A stretch of DNA of 24,163 nucleotides from an uncultured Lachnospiraceae bacterium (GCA_910588865.1 CAJUSJ010000001.1:123101-147263), one strand, 5' to 3'; shown: positions 15,329 through 23,725, counted from the stretch's first letter. Program-made: numbers and translations. Notes: generated by a model not told the origin, from the sequence alone.

Positions 15329-16807
15329 TCAGCAGGAGGAGCGGTCTGCTCCCAAAGCTTTTCTCTCAGCTAAAGTGCCGCAGATTTCCGCCATTTTCTC
15401 CGGTGTCAAGTGATAGAAGCGCAGGCAGATCAAGTTTATGATCAAGCCGATGACGGAAAGGCCATACATACCCAAAAGCCCAATGGCGAACAGCGGCACG
15501 CTGTAGGGGGTATCTACGGTTGGAAGCTCAGAGGTAAAGCCGATCATGGCGCACAGCAGCGCGATCACTGTTGAACCAAGCGAAGAAATGATTTTGTCCG
15601 CAAGATTGAACAACGCGCCGATAATGCCGGGTAAGTATTTGCCGCCGCGGTATTCCTCATAGTCGATCACATCAGCGAGCATGGGGTTCAGGCTATTGGA
15701 CGCGACCATTCCAAAACCCTTCATGGCACACCAGAGCACCAGATAGGCAATGGTGAAAAAGGTCCAGCCGTGAAAGCCTTCATAATCGGGAAATGCCAGG
15801 GAATGAGGGTTGCCAAAGATCCACAGCAAAATACTCAGGACGCATACGGCAAGCCCGCCCCAGCTGGAAACTACCAGCGAACGCTTGGCCCCGAACCTGC
15901 GGCCCAGCGCGCCGACGCCCAGCAGGATCATGATGACAGACGGCCACATTGTATAAGCGTTAGCGGCGGAACTGAGCTGGGAATTGCCTGCGACAATGGC
16001 AAAAATAATAACGACTATGGTCGCGTTGCCTTGTAGTGTAGTCGCTAATTTGTCGGTCCTCGCGGAAAGCACCAGCATCAGAAGCTGTTTATTGTTGACG
16101 AGAACACTTAAAGCCTCTTTAATGTTAAAGCTGGAAGCGGGTTGGGCCTCGTTATCAGAACGCTTAACATCATGCCTGCCGAAGGAAAGGATGGCCATGA
16201 TGATACATACCAGAGAAATAATCGAAGTATAGCGCAGCAAAGTGGTAAAGAACTCCAGATTAAAGCCTCTGGTCATGGGCATGATGTGGGAAAAGACCAG
16301 GATCGGCATGCCGCTGTACAACAGGGTAAGCGCGATCCCGTTCAGCATCCCCATAGTCGCGCGCTGTTTGGGATCATTGGTCAGCACCTGCGCGCTGGCG
16401 CGCAAAGCACATGCCTGCATCGTAGTCATCAGCACAAACAGAAGGTAAATCAGGATAAAAGCTGCTTTGCGCAGCATCCCTTCCGAGATCATCGGCGGGA
16501 GATAAATCAGCGCGTGGCTGCTCACAAAGCTGCCGATGCCACCCGCGATCATGAACGGGCGGAATTTTCCAAGGCGGGTATTGGTACGATCGACAACCAT
16601 ACCCATCCCCACATCTGTGACAGCATCCCAAATCCGAAAAACCGTGACAAAGGAGCCAGCGACCACGACGCTGAAGCCCACGACCCCTGTTAAATAGTAA
16701 TTGATGTACCCAGTGTAGCTGATGTAGATGTTGACCGCGATGGACATTGCTGCCGCCATGAGCATCTGCGGCCAGGTTGCCTGTTTGAATTGCGTACTTC
16801 CATTCAT
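15329..16807 (-). CDS. GPH-family glycoside:cation symporter (MFS fold)
   Basis: This encodes 492 aa, with AAGGAGG upstream of the ATG. The glycoside-pentoside-hexuronide symporter signature is intact: FRIWDAVTDVGMGMVVDRTN then TRLGKFRPF (about 57-85). This is the WDAxTDP/D-R-T-x-x-R-x-G-K-x-R-P-F block of MelB/XynP-type carriers, here with V in place of the usual P after TD. About 12 membrane helices follow, and the cytoplasmic mid-loop around SFGRHDVKRSDNEAQ separates the halves. It is the first gene of the operon with sulfatase and GH3 and faces the AraC regulator gene across 202 bp. Uptake of a small sulfated glycoside with Na+ or H+ is the natural inference. A palindrome GGAAGCTTCC (16853-16862) lies in its upstream region. 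Confidence 0.92.
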   Translation of the reverse strand: MNGSTQFKQATWPQMLMAAAMSIAVNIYISYTGYINYYLTGVVGFSVVVAGSFVTVFRIWDAVTDVGMGMVVDRTNTRLGKFRPFMIAGGIGSFVSSHALIYLPPMISEGMLRKAAFILIYLLFVLMTTMQACALRASAQVLTNDPKQRATMGMLNGIALTLLYSGMPILVFSHIMPMTRGFNLEFFTTLLRYTSIISLVCIIMAILSFGRHDVKRSDNEAQPASSFNIKEALSVLVNNKQLLMLVLSARTDKLATTLQGNATIVVIIFAIVAGNSQLSSAANAYTMWPSVIMILLGVGALGRRFGAKRSLVVSSWGGLAVCVLSILLWIFGNPHSLAFPDYEGFHGWTFFTIAYLVLWCAMKGFGMVASNSLNPMLADVIDYEEYRGGKYLPGIIGALFNLADKIISSLGSTVIALLCAMIGFTSELPTVDTPYSVPLFAIGLLGMYGLSVIGLIINLICLRFYHLTPEKMAEICGTLAERKALGADRSSC

Positions 16808-16937
16808 GATATTTCCTCCTTAGTTTGTCAGTTCATGACCGCGGAACAACAGGGAAGCTTCCATGTCTTCCATTATGGTTCGAGGCGGTCCGCAACCCCT
16901 TTTTTTGTTGATAATAAACCATAACCCGCTTTTTCAG

Positions 16938-16966
16938 TTGACTATTTTTGATCATTATATTAAAAT
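16938..16966 (+). promoter_or_regulatory. Sigma-A promoter for the AraC-family regulator
   Basis: TTGACT (16938-16943), 17 bp, TAAAAT (16961-16966), about 43 nt before the start. No comparable -35/-10 pair was found for the divergent symporter operon, consistent with that operon needing an activator. Confidence 0.7.
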
Positions 16967-17009
16967 TCTGCTTGTAGACAAAAATTTTTGATGAATTCGG
17001 GTGATTTTT

Positions 17010-18221
17010 ATGAAAAATGAGTTGAATGCCCTGTTCCAGGAGGATATATTGGGAGATTATCTCGCGACATTAAACAGGCTGTTTCTGCTCAGCGGCGTGG
17101 ATATGGCCCTGTTCTGCCAAAGTGGAGAGCGTGTGGCCTGTTATCATCAGGAAAACAGCCCTGTCCCAGAAGATATTTCTCAGCAGGTATCTGCCGCCGC
17201 GCTGGATCAGATGCGGGATATGACACCCGCTGATCGGTCTTCCGGCTGTATAAACCTGCACCAGAGAGACGGGTACAGCTTTTTCAGTCTGGTTACCGCC
17301 ATTGGAGAAAATACTTTCCTGCTCCTGTTTGGACCCTTTGTGCTGACAGACAAGCATAGGGGATGCATGTCCTCCAAAAACCCGCGGCGCTTTTCCTGGG
17401 GAGAGCTGGAAACGATCATGCCACTGTTTTACTGCTCATCCTCCCCCAAAACCACTGCCTATATTTCACGGGTTTCCGATCAGAAGAGTGAGTGGGAGGC
17501 AGGCGTTCCTTACAATGACAGATTCACCATTCTCCACAACGCTCAAACCGAATACGCCCTGATGGAAGCCATCCGCCGGGGCGATCTTGAAAATATCCGA
17601 AAGCTCATGCTCCATCACTCCTTTATGGAGCCGACCCATTATCATCCCAGCAATGATGTGCTGCGGAATATGAAAAACATCAGCCTTTCTATCAATACCC
17701 TGTGCTATCACGCCGCTTGCCAAGGCGGCTGCCCCACTGTGTATACGCGGAGCATCGCCGCGCGATTTGCCGAGCAGATTGAAAATTGCCGTACACTGCA
17801 GGATTTGACCAATCTGCGCCGGGATTTCGCCCTATTTTACGGCGAAAAAGTGATCGCTATGAAAAATGGAGCATACAGCGCGCAGACGCGCAGTGTGATT
17901 TTCTATGTCCACGATCGTGTGTCAGAAGAGATCCGGCTGTCCGATATCGCGAACATATTAGGCGTCTCTGTCGGCGCGCTGTCCAGGCGGATTAACCGGG
18001 AATATGGCCACAGTTTTTCCTCTCTTGTGAATCATCTGCGTATCGACCGGGCGTGTCAGTATTTGAACCTTGATATCCCGGTTTCAGAGGTCGCGGAACG
18101 GGTTGGCTATAAAAGCAGTTCCCAGTTTTGCCGCAATTTTCGGGAAATAAAACAAATGACCCCTACAGAATGGCGCAAACGAAACAATCTGGCTATCCGC
18201 CGTTCAGGGGGAATCAATTAG
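17010..18221 (+). CDS. AraC-family transcriptional regulator of the glycan operon
   Basis: This encodes 403 aa from the ATG at 17010 (GGGTGA 5 nt upstream); a GTG at 17001 overlaps that site. The C-terminal ~100 residues are a standard AraC double helix-turn-helix: RLSDIANILGVSVGALSRRI for the first HTH, then VSEVAERVGYKSSSQFCRNF and KQMTPTEWRKR for the second. The N-terminal ~290 residues are not a cupin and I do not recognise the fold with certainty. They have conserved-looking segments such as LFLLSGVDMALFC and FLLLFGPFVL, resembling the PocR-like/YSIRK-type N-terminal sensors found in clostridial AraC regulators. Divergent placement next to the symporter operon strongly suggests it activates that operon in response to the imported glycan. 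Confidence 0.88.
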   Translation: MKNELNALFQEDILGDYLATLNRLFLLSGVDMALFCQSGERVACYHQENSPVPEDISQQVSAAALDQMRDMTPADRSSGCINLHQRDGYSFFSLVTAIGENTFLLLFGPFVLTDKHRGCMSSKNPRRFSWGELETIMPLFYCSSSPKTTAYISRVSDQKSEWEAGVPYNDRFTILHNAQTEYALMEAIRRGDLENIRKLMLHHSFMEPTHYHPSNDVLRNMKNISLSINTLCYHAACQGGCPTVYTRSIAARFAEQIENCRTLQDLTNLRRDFALFYGEKVIAMKNGAYSAQTRSVIFYVHDRVSEEIRLSDIANILGVSVGALSRRINREYGHSFSSLVNHLRIDRACQYLNLDIPVSEVAERVGYKSSSQFCRNFREIKQMTPTEWRKRNNLAIRRSGGIN

Positions 18222-18312
18222 CGGGATTGATTGCTTTTACGCAGGTGAAGACAGCATTCTCCCGGAAGCCGCGTAATGGCCTGGTCCTGGCCTAACCCAA
18301 CGTCAATCCCGC
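18221..18312 (+). repeat. Perfect 10-bp inverted repeat after the AraC gene
   Basis: GCGGGATTGA (18221-18230) directly at the AraC stop and TCAATCCCGC (18303-18312) are exact inverted copies about 72 nt apart. No T-run follows. It may be a long-range stem at the mRNA end. The 317-bp gap 18222-18538 otherwise holds the ATGCT-TGATG-AGCAT hairpin near 18412 and the tandem repeats described separately. Confidence 0.45.
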
Positions 18313-18445
18313 CCAACCGCTCTTTCGGGGAACGAAGCGCGGGCCAGCGCTTCAATCCTGCCTGAGCAACAACCTGATTTATACTAATGACTCATACTAA
18401 ACCTAAACCTATGCTTGATGAGCATGGTATGCCGTGATAGAATAA

Positions 18446-18524
18446 GGTTATATCAGTATAAGGTTATATTGATATAGGGTTATATCAACACGAGGTTATA
18501 TCATGTAAGGTTATACCAGTATAA
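18446..18524 (+). repeat. Five tandem 16-bp repeats upstream of the LysR fragment
   Basis: Units beginning GGTTATA start at 18446, 18462, 18478, 18494 and 18509 (spacings 16, 16, 16, 15), consensus GGTTATATCAGTATAA. Within the array TTGATATA-GGGT-TATATCAA (18469-18488) is a perfect inverted repeat. The last unit merges into the ribosome site AAGGAGGA (18523-18530) of the LysR fragment. The array could be an operator cluster or slippage-derived; it also supplies several TATA-like hexamers. Confidence 0.8.
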
Positions 18525-18538
18525 GGAGGATCATCTTT

Positions 18539-18769
18539 ATGGAATTACGTGTTCTTCAATATTTTCTTGCTGTTGCCCGTGAACAGAGTATTTCCGGCGC
18601 GGCGGAGTCTCTCCACCTCTCCCAGCCTACGTTATCCAGGCAGCTGCGTGACATGGAAGAGGAACTTGGAAAACAGCTTATGATCCGGGGAAACCGCAGG
18701 ATTACCTTGACAGATGAAGGTATGATTCTTCGGAAATTTCTGCAGAAGCTTCAGTCAATAACCGCGTGA
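18539..18769 (+). pseudogene. Truncated LysR-family regulator (DNA-binding domain only)
   Basis: A strong AAGGAGGA precedes the ATG, and the 76-residue product is a typical LysR N-terminus: MELRVLQYFLAVAREQSISG, SLHLSQPTLSRQLRDMEEEL, GKQLMIRGNRRITLTDEGM. It runs to about residue 66 (MILRK), then ends after ten unrelated residues. The whole effector-binding domain (about 220 residues in the family) is missing, and the other two forward frames downstream show no continuation. It is therefore a 5' remnant created by a deletion. The product could still be made as a free HTH domain. The neighbouring flavoprotein gene converges on it, and LysR genes often accompany such flavoproteins. Confidence 0.8.
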
Positions 18770-18841
18770 TTGTTCCTTTTCGTCCCGCAAGCTGTGTCAC
18801 TGGAACATAAAAAGAAGGGTTATGGCATCCTAAAGCCGGGC

Positions 18842-18880
18842 AAAAAAAAAACGCTTGCGGGGCAAAATACCACGCAAGCG
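18842..18880 (-). terminator. Intrinsic terminator of the flavoprotein gene
   Basis: On the minus strand CGCTTGCG (18880-18873) pairs with CGCAAGCG (18859-18852) and is followed by ten T (18851-18842). It lies about 70 nt beyond the flavoprotein stop. A second small hairpin ATCGCC-TTC-GGCGAT (18908-18922) lies between them. Confidence 0.88.
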
Positions 18881-18949
18881 CGTAAAGCGAGAAAATCAAC
18901 TATACAGATCGCCTTCGGCGATGGACTTTCATAGTAAGTAATGCCCCGC

Positions 18950-20818
18950 TTATTTTAGCGCAGTCTCCGCCGCGGCCTTTCCCGCGAACCGTCCCATAGT
19001 GGCACAGAACTGAATGGATGAACCGGAACAGGGATATTCATGGTATAGAAGCTGTCCATTGGCGACTTCTCCTGCCGCGTACAATCCTGGAATAACCTGA
19101 CCGTCAACCGATACCACCTCTCCGTTTATGGTGATCTCCGGACCGCCAAACGTGCCTGTCAATCCATTGGTTTCTACTTTCACCGCGTAAAAAGGCGCTG
19201 TCTTGATCTCATTTAAAAACAGTACATCTTTTTCCAGGACACTGTCCGATGTTCCTTTGTTTCCTCTGGCAGGTTTGCCAAATTCGGTATCATTACCTGT
19301 TTCACATATCTGATTATAGGAATCGATTGTGGCGTTGAGTGCGGCTGGATCCATTTCCAACTGCTCTGCCAGCTCTTCCACCGTATCTCCTTTAAACGCG
19401 GTTCCCGCTTTCACAGCCTCTTCCAGTCCATCCAGGGGATATTCTGAATCAAAGATACTGTAGTAACAATTATATTTTTCATCAAAGTACAGCTTCTTGC
19501 TGCGTGAAAACCAGTAGGCGGCCTCGTTGGCAAAGCGTTTGCCTTCTGGCGTTACATTCAGGAACACTCCGCCCGGATCCTGCAGGCCTGTGGCCCCCAT
19601 ATCCATGGGATTGACAATAGCGCCGCCGCCCGCGATGATGTTGGCTCCCGCGTCTCTGGCCATGATCAGTCCGTCTCCCTGGTGCGCTTCCCCTAAAAAG
19701 GTTCCATAAGTGCCAAATGCCGGACAATACTCTTCCACTAAATCCTGGTTATTGGCAAAACCGCCGGTAGCCAATATGACGCTTTTCGCCGATATCTCTA
19801 CCTTGCGCCCTTCATTTTCACAGATCACGCCTTTCACCTTGCCGTCTTCCTGAATCAGTTCCACGGCAGGTGTCTCCAGCAGGATCTCCACCCCTGCTTT
19901 TTCGGCTGCCTCGGTCATGGGAAGGATAAAGCCGGTTCCCTTCTTATCTGTTGTCTTATGGTTGCGGAGCGGTTCCTGGGATGGATAGTTATATGAGAAT
20001 GTGACGCCGCCGAATTCCACTCCCTGGTCTTGCAGCCAGAGAAATGTCTCCGGAGCCGTATCCGCAATGGTTCTCAGCATTTCTTCATCCACATGCCCCT
20101 CTCCTTTTTCAATCCAGTACTCAGCCAGTGCCTGGGGAGAATCCTCAATTCCCTGTTCCTTCTGCATATCCGTCCCTGCCGCCAGCAGTTCTCCTCCGCA
20201 GGTGATGGAAGCGCCGCCAAGGGAAGCCATCTTTTCCACCAGGATCACGTCAGCGCCGCTTTCTGCCGCGGAAATAGAGGCGCTGAGTCCTGCCATGCCG
20301 CCTCCCACGACAACCACATCCGCCTCCAGTTTTTCATCCTCTTTCCTTTCTTTGGCCAGTCCGATCTCTTTTAGCGCATCCACATCAGCGCCTGCCTGGG
20401 CAAGGGCCTCCGCCGCTGCTGTCAAGATGGCGTTGCTCGTCACAGTGGCCCCGGACACGGCGTCAATCTTCAACCCCTGGGCCTCCACGATCTGTGCCGG
20501 TATCTTCTCGATCGCCGGGTCCGAGATACCGACAGTCTCATTGTGGCTGGTAACGGTTACAGATTCAATGGCATCCCCTGTCACAACCACCTTCACCGTA
20601 ACATCTCCTCCCATGCCCTGGGCCGATGCCTCATAGGTCCCTGGCTTATAAGCACTGTCCGCCATTGTCTCCGATTCCGCGGTCTCTGACGGGGTTGTCT
20701 GTGATTTTGTACTTTCCTCCACAGCGGATGTTTCCCCCGAAGAACCGCCGCAGCCACTTAATACTACTGCCATCACACCTGACAATAAGATACAACGCCA
20801 TCTTGTTCTTTTCCTTAT
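18950..20818 (-). CDS. Secreted lipoprotein flavin reductase (FMN-binding + FAD_binding_2 domains)
   Basis: The product is 622 aa if translation begins at the ATA at 20818. AGAGGAGG ends 9 nt upstream, and the resulting N-terminus is a perfect lipoprotein signal: RKRTRWR, hydrophobic core, LSGC with the lipid Cys at 23. No ATG, GTG or TTG fits that site; the long in-frame extension to 21190 overlaps divergent sequence and lies upstream of the likely -10 (TATAAT, 20870-20865). Domains: a Ser/Thr/Glu-rich linker; an FMN-binding domain about 58-142 with the D-A-V-S-G-A-T flavinylation motif (Thr125 expected to carry covalent FMN after ApbE action); then a FAD_binding_2 domain from about 166 (VVVVGGGMAGLSAS). 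The C-terminal motif YHEYPCSGSSIQFCATMGRFAG differs from the fumarate-reductase HxxNRxGG type, so the acceptor is probably not fumarate. Role inferred: extracytoplasmic reduction of an organic acceptor. Confidence 0.88.
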   Translation of the reverse strand: MRKRTRWRCILLSGVMAVVLSGCGGSSGETSAVEESTKSQTTPSETAESETMADSAYKPGTYEASAQGMGGDVTVKVVVTGDAIESVTVTSHNETVGISDPAIEKIPAQIVEAQGLKIDAVSGATVTSNAILTAAAEALAQAGADVDALKEIGLAKERKEDEKLEADVVVVGGGMAGLSASISAAESGADVILVEKMASLGGASITCGGELLAAGTDMQKEQGIEDSPQALAEYWIEKGEGHVDEEMLRTIADTAPETFLWLQDQGVEFGGVTFSYNYPSQEPLRNHKTTDKKGTGFILPMTEAAEKAGVEILLETPAVELIQEDGKVKGVICENEGRKVEISAKSVILATGGFANNQDLVEEYCPAFGTYGTFLGEAHQGDGLIMARDAGANIIAGGGAIVNPMDMGATGLQDPGGVFLNVTPEGKRFANEAAYWFSRSKKLYFDEKYNCYYSIFDSEYPLDGLEEAVKAGTAFKGDTVEELAEQLEMDPAALNATIDSYNQICETGNDTEFGKPARGNKGTSDSVLEKDVLFLNEIKTAPFYAVKVETNGLTGTFGGPEITINGEVVSVDGQVIPGLYAAGEVANGQLLYHEYPCSGSSIQFCATMGRFAGKAAAETALK

Positions 20819-21010
20819 AAAATCGTTCCTCCTCTTCTGGTTCTGATCGGTTTTAAACAATAGGATTATATAAAATATCACGGCTGCCTGAAATGAATCA
20901 TCTTCATGTTTTTTTGTGTATTTCTCAGATTCCCTTGATTTTACCTGAAATATATGCAATAAATAATGATAATCGGATTCTTCAGACCAGATATCAATAA
21001 GGAGACTGCC

Positions 21011-21322
21011 ATGGAACAAACCCTGTATCACTTTGCAAAAGACCTGTTTACAGACAACGGATTGCCCATCCATTTCATCAAGCTTCCCTGTCAGGACTGG
21101 AGCTGGATTGATCTCGGATTGCGCCCTGAGATACTGGGTATCGAATTTTCGCCGAACTATATAAATGACTGGTTTTATTCCCTGTCTCAATCAGCCATTT
21201 ACCATCTGATTGATATGTTTCAATGCAGCTATACGATTTTTTTCCTTCCGGATTCCGGAGAATATGGTGTCATCGGGCCGCTGCTATATATTTGCCCCAA
21301 CACGCCAGGCAGCCCATATTGA
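21011..21322 (+). pseudogene. Truncated N-terminal domain of an AraC-type regulator
   Basis: AAGGAGA lies 5 nt before the ATG at 21011. The first ~95 residues (MEQTLYHFAKDLFTDNGLPI ... IDMFQCSYTIFFLPDSGEYG then VIGPLLY) read as the sensory N-terminus of a clostridial AraC/HTH regulator, where a V-I-G-P segment is typical. The last ten residues (CPNTPGSPY...) are antisense to the neighbouring ATPase gene, so the native protein ends at about 21290 and the HTH domain is lost. It faces away from the flavoprotein gene across about 190 bp, the position expected for its regulator. Family assignment is from sequence style, not from a diagnostic motif. Confidence 0.55.
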
Positions 21323-21726
21323 TCCGCCACAAAGTAACCCCCATATTCCTCTTCCAGTTCCCGGATCACTGCTTCCTGTACCTTATCGATAAAAATATCA
21401 AGATGTAATTCGTCAAAGAGGAAACGCTGAATATCCAGCCGTATTACATTATGCCGGTTTAAATGTGTCGGAAAAGACTCTTCTTTTTCAATCTTTCTGC
21501 CTGCAAACAATTCTCTGGAATCGCAGCCCTTCCCATAATAGGCAGCAAGCATATCTGCTGCCATAGACTTTCCAAAACGGCGGGGGCGGCTTACGCAGAT
21601 ATATTTTACTCTTGATCGCTTGATCCTCTGGTTTATGAGGGCAATTAACTTTGTCTTATCAATGTAAATGTCATCCGTCACTGCCTGCCGGAACGCTTCG
21701 TTTCCCGGATTCAGATACAGCCCCAT
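21229..21726 (-). pseudogene. Truncated AAA-ATPase-like gene (N-terminal piece)
   Basis: AGGAGG lies 8 nt before the ATG at 21726. The product begins MGLYLNPGNEAFRQAV, YIDKTKLIALIN, then CVSRPRRFGKSMAADMLAAYY. This is the YIDKT and SRPRRFGKS (Walker A-like, residues ~46-54) signature of the AAA-ATPase_like family with C-terminal PD-(D/E)XK nuclease. Native similarity runs to about LPGVLGQIY (near 21290). The last ~20 residues to the stop at 21229 are antisense to the AraC fragment. The rest of the ATPase domain (Walker B) and the nuclease are missing, where full-length relatives are about 550-580 aa. A full-length member of the same family lies immediately upstream (21931-23631). Confidence 0.8.
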
Positions 21727-21930
21727 AAGTTCTACCTCCTGCTCTGGCGCTCCAATTCTCCCCAGACTGGTTCTTGTCATATCTCCCTTGGACGGGTATT
21801 CTCACCTGTATGCTATTTCTGGTTTCATTTTATATTAATACCCTTATATTGCATAAGGCGTTACATCTCCTACAGAAATGATTTGTTTTTTCTACCAAAC
21901 ATTTCATATTAGTCTTAAGCATTCTTATCT

Positions 21931-23631
21931 TCATTCCAAATTGTCTGATTGAATCAAAACCTGCTTACCCCGAAAAGCAAATCCATATCTCCTAATCTGC
22001 TTTAGGCCAAATCCCTTTGCAACTAAAGCTGCTGTATATCCTTTATCTTCAATCTGCTTCAACGCAGCCTGCGCTGTATCTTTCAATGTTTTCTCGGCAA
22101 GATCTGGATCGTGAACCTTAAATTCCAGAATAAATGCCTTATCTGTCTTATCCTTAGGTTCCAGCATCACATCATATCTCCCAAACCCGCTTTCCCTGTT
22201 AGAGGTAATCCGATATCGGTCTGAAAGATCTACCATTAGCCCAAGAACAAAACCATGGTAAAAACGTTCCGGCTCTGCCTTAGATGGCGCATTCCCAGAG
22301 TCAAAAAAACTAAACGTATGAAACGCTACCTCATTCATATAAAGATTCATTTGTCTCACATCATCACAAAGCATGGCACGGATAAAGTCATTATAAGCCG
22401 GGACAGACTCAGAAAACCATTCTTCGATCATCCCTTCAAACATCAAACGGACTTCACGGTTCGTCAGCATCAATTCATAAGTAGTTTTCCCAGTTTTTAC
22501 ATTTATATGAAGACCATTTACCTTCAGATATCCACTAGCCAGTAGAAGGCTCCAGATAGCACTTTCTCTGCGCTCCAGCTGATCAAAAGCCACCTGCTCA
22601 TCCATTCGTATACTCAATGACTTTCCATTCAAAAGGTCCTCCACAATCATCTTAACATTTTTATTACCTTTTTGAATCAGCCTGTTTACCAACCTATTAC
22701 CGCTGGTATTTGCCCAATATGCCGCAAATCTTTTTTCCTTCAAATAGTTTAACAAAGACCAAGGATTATAAATCCCTTTTCTTTCTCCAAAGCTAAACCC
22801 GTCATACCAGTCTTTCACTTCCTGCCCCTGATTTTCTATTCCGTATTCTTTTAGAGCCTCTTCCACCTCATCCCAGGTGAATCCAAAAGAATCTGTATAA
22901 CTGTTTGTTGTAGTAGAAATAATTCTTGGATTGTTTAAATCAGAAAAAATGGACTCCTTGCTAATCCTGGTGATACCTGTCATAAGGGCCCGCTCCAAAT
23001 AAGGATTGGTTTTAAATGTGGAATTAAATAAACCGCGCACAAACTCCACCAGTTCATTCCAATAACCATATAAATAAGCCTCCTGAAAAGGCGTATCATA
23101 TTCGTCCAGTAAAAGAATTACCTGCTTCTTATAATAGCGTGAAAGATAAAGGGATAGCATTTTTAAAGAATTCGAAGCCTCATAATCATTCATATCCACG
23201 GTTATCCGCCCAAAACTTTCTTTTTCCTTTTCATTCAGGCATCCGCTGTCCAATAAAAAATCATATTGATTGTATAATTCTTCTATAATCTGGCAGATTC
23301 TTTTTTTTGTCCCAAAGGCTGTGGTTTCTTTTATATCCGCAAAGCTGAGAGCAATCACCGGATATGTTCCCTGAAGTTTACGATATTTCTCTTCCTTCCA
23401 TATTGACAGTTTCTCGAATATCTGCCCCTGCTCTCTATATTTAACAGAGAAAAATCGTTCCACCATATTCATATTCAGAGTTTTTCCAAATCTCCTTGGA
23501 CGAGTGATTAATGTCACATCATCCCCACTCTCCCACCATTCTTTTATAAAATTGGTTTTATCAATATAAAAATAATGATTGACAATCACTCTCTCGAAGC
23601 TCTGAATCCCTATCCCTACGGTTCTTGCCAT
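21931..23631 (-). CDS. AAA-ATPase-like protein with C-terminal PD-(D/E)XK nuclease domain
   Basis: This encodes 566 aa from the ATG at 23631 (AAGGGAG 5 nt upstream); a longer frame to 23682 lacks a ribosome site. The N-terminal ATPase part has YIDKTNFIKEWW, TRPRRFGKT (Walker A-like, 43-51) and VILLLDEYDTP (Walker B, 171-181). The C-terminus has the nuclease core Asp487 (GRYDVML) and Glu503-x-Lys505 (AFILEFKV), then QIEDKGY, as in the PDDEXK_9 domain. Proteins of this architecture are strongly multiplied in Lachnospiraceae and Bacteroidales genomes. Their function is not established; a selfish or defence-related role has been suspected. It is a single gene with no recognisable partner. The truncated relative at 21229-21726 lies directly downstream on the same strand. 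Confidence 0.9.
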   Translation of the reverse strand: MARTVGIGIQSFERVIVNHYFYIDKTNFIKEWWESGDDVTLITRPRRFGKTLNMNMVERFFSVKYREQGQIFEKLSIWKEEKYRKLQGTYPVIALSFADIKETTAFGTKKRICQIIEELYNQYDFLLDSGCLNEKEKESFGRITVDMNDYEASNSLKMLSLYLSRYYKKQVILLLDEYDTPFQEAYLYGYWNELVEFVRGLFNSTFKTNPYLERALMTGITRISKESIFSDLNNPRIISTTTNSYTDSFGFTWDEVEEALKEYGIENQGQEVKDWYDGFSFGERKGIYNPWSLLNYLKEKRFAAYWANTSGNRLVNRLIQKGNKNVKMIVEDLLNGKSLSIRMDEQVAFDQLERRESAIWSLLLASGYLKVNGLHINVKTGKTTYELMLTNREVRLMFEGMIEEWFSESVPAYNDFIRAMLCDDVRQMNLYMNEVAFHTFSFFDSGNAPSKAEPERFYHGFVLGLMVDLSDRYRITSNRESGFGRYDVMLEPKDKTDKAFILEFKVHDPDLAEKTLKDTAQAALKQIEDKGYTAALVAKGFGLKQIRRYGFAFRGKQVLIQSDNLE

Positions 23632-23725
23632 ATGTTCTCCCTTCTGCAAGAAAAGCATCGCTACACTTTCATTATATACCACGCAAGAAATAGGTTCAAG
23701 GTTTTTCTTTCAGGGAATCACATAC

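Noticed and set aside
16142..16693. 183-codon plus-strand frame, His/Gln-rich
   Set aside because: It is antisense to the GPH symporter with biased composition; a shadow.
18769..18950. Continuation of the LysR effector domain in another frame
   Set aside because: The other forward frame (ending near 18807) yields about 25 residues that do not resemble a LysR effector domain, so a simple frameshift does not explain the truncation.
20819..21190. 124-codon N-terminal extension of the flavoprotein frame
   Set aside because: It overlaps the promoter and the divergent AraC fragment, lies upstream of the Shine-Dalgarno, and would bury the lipoprotein signal inside the protein.
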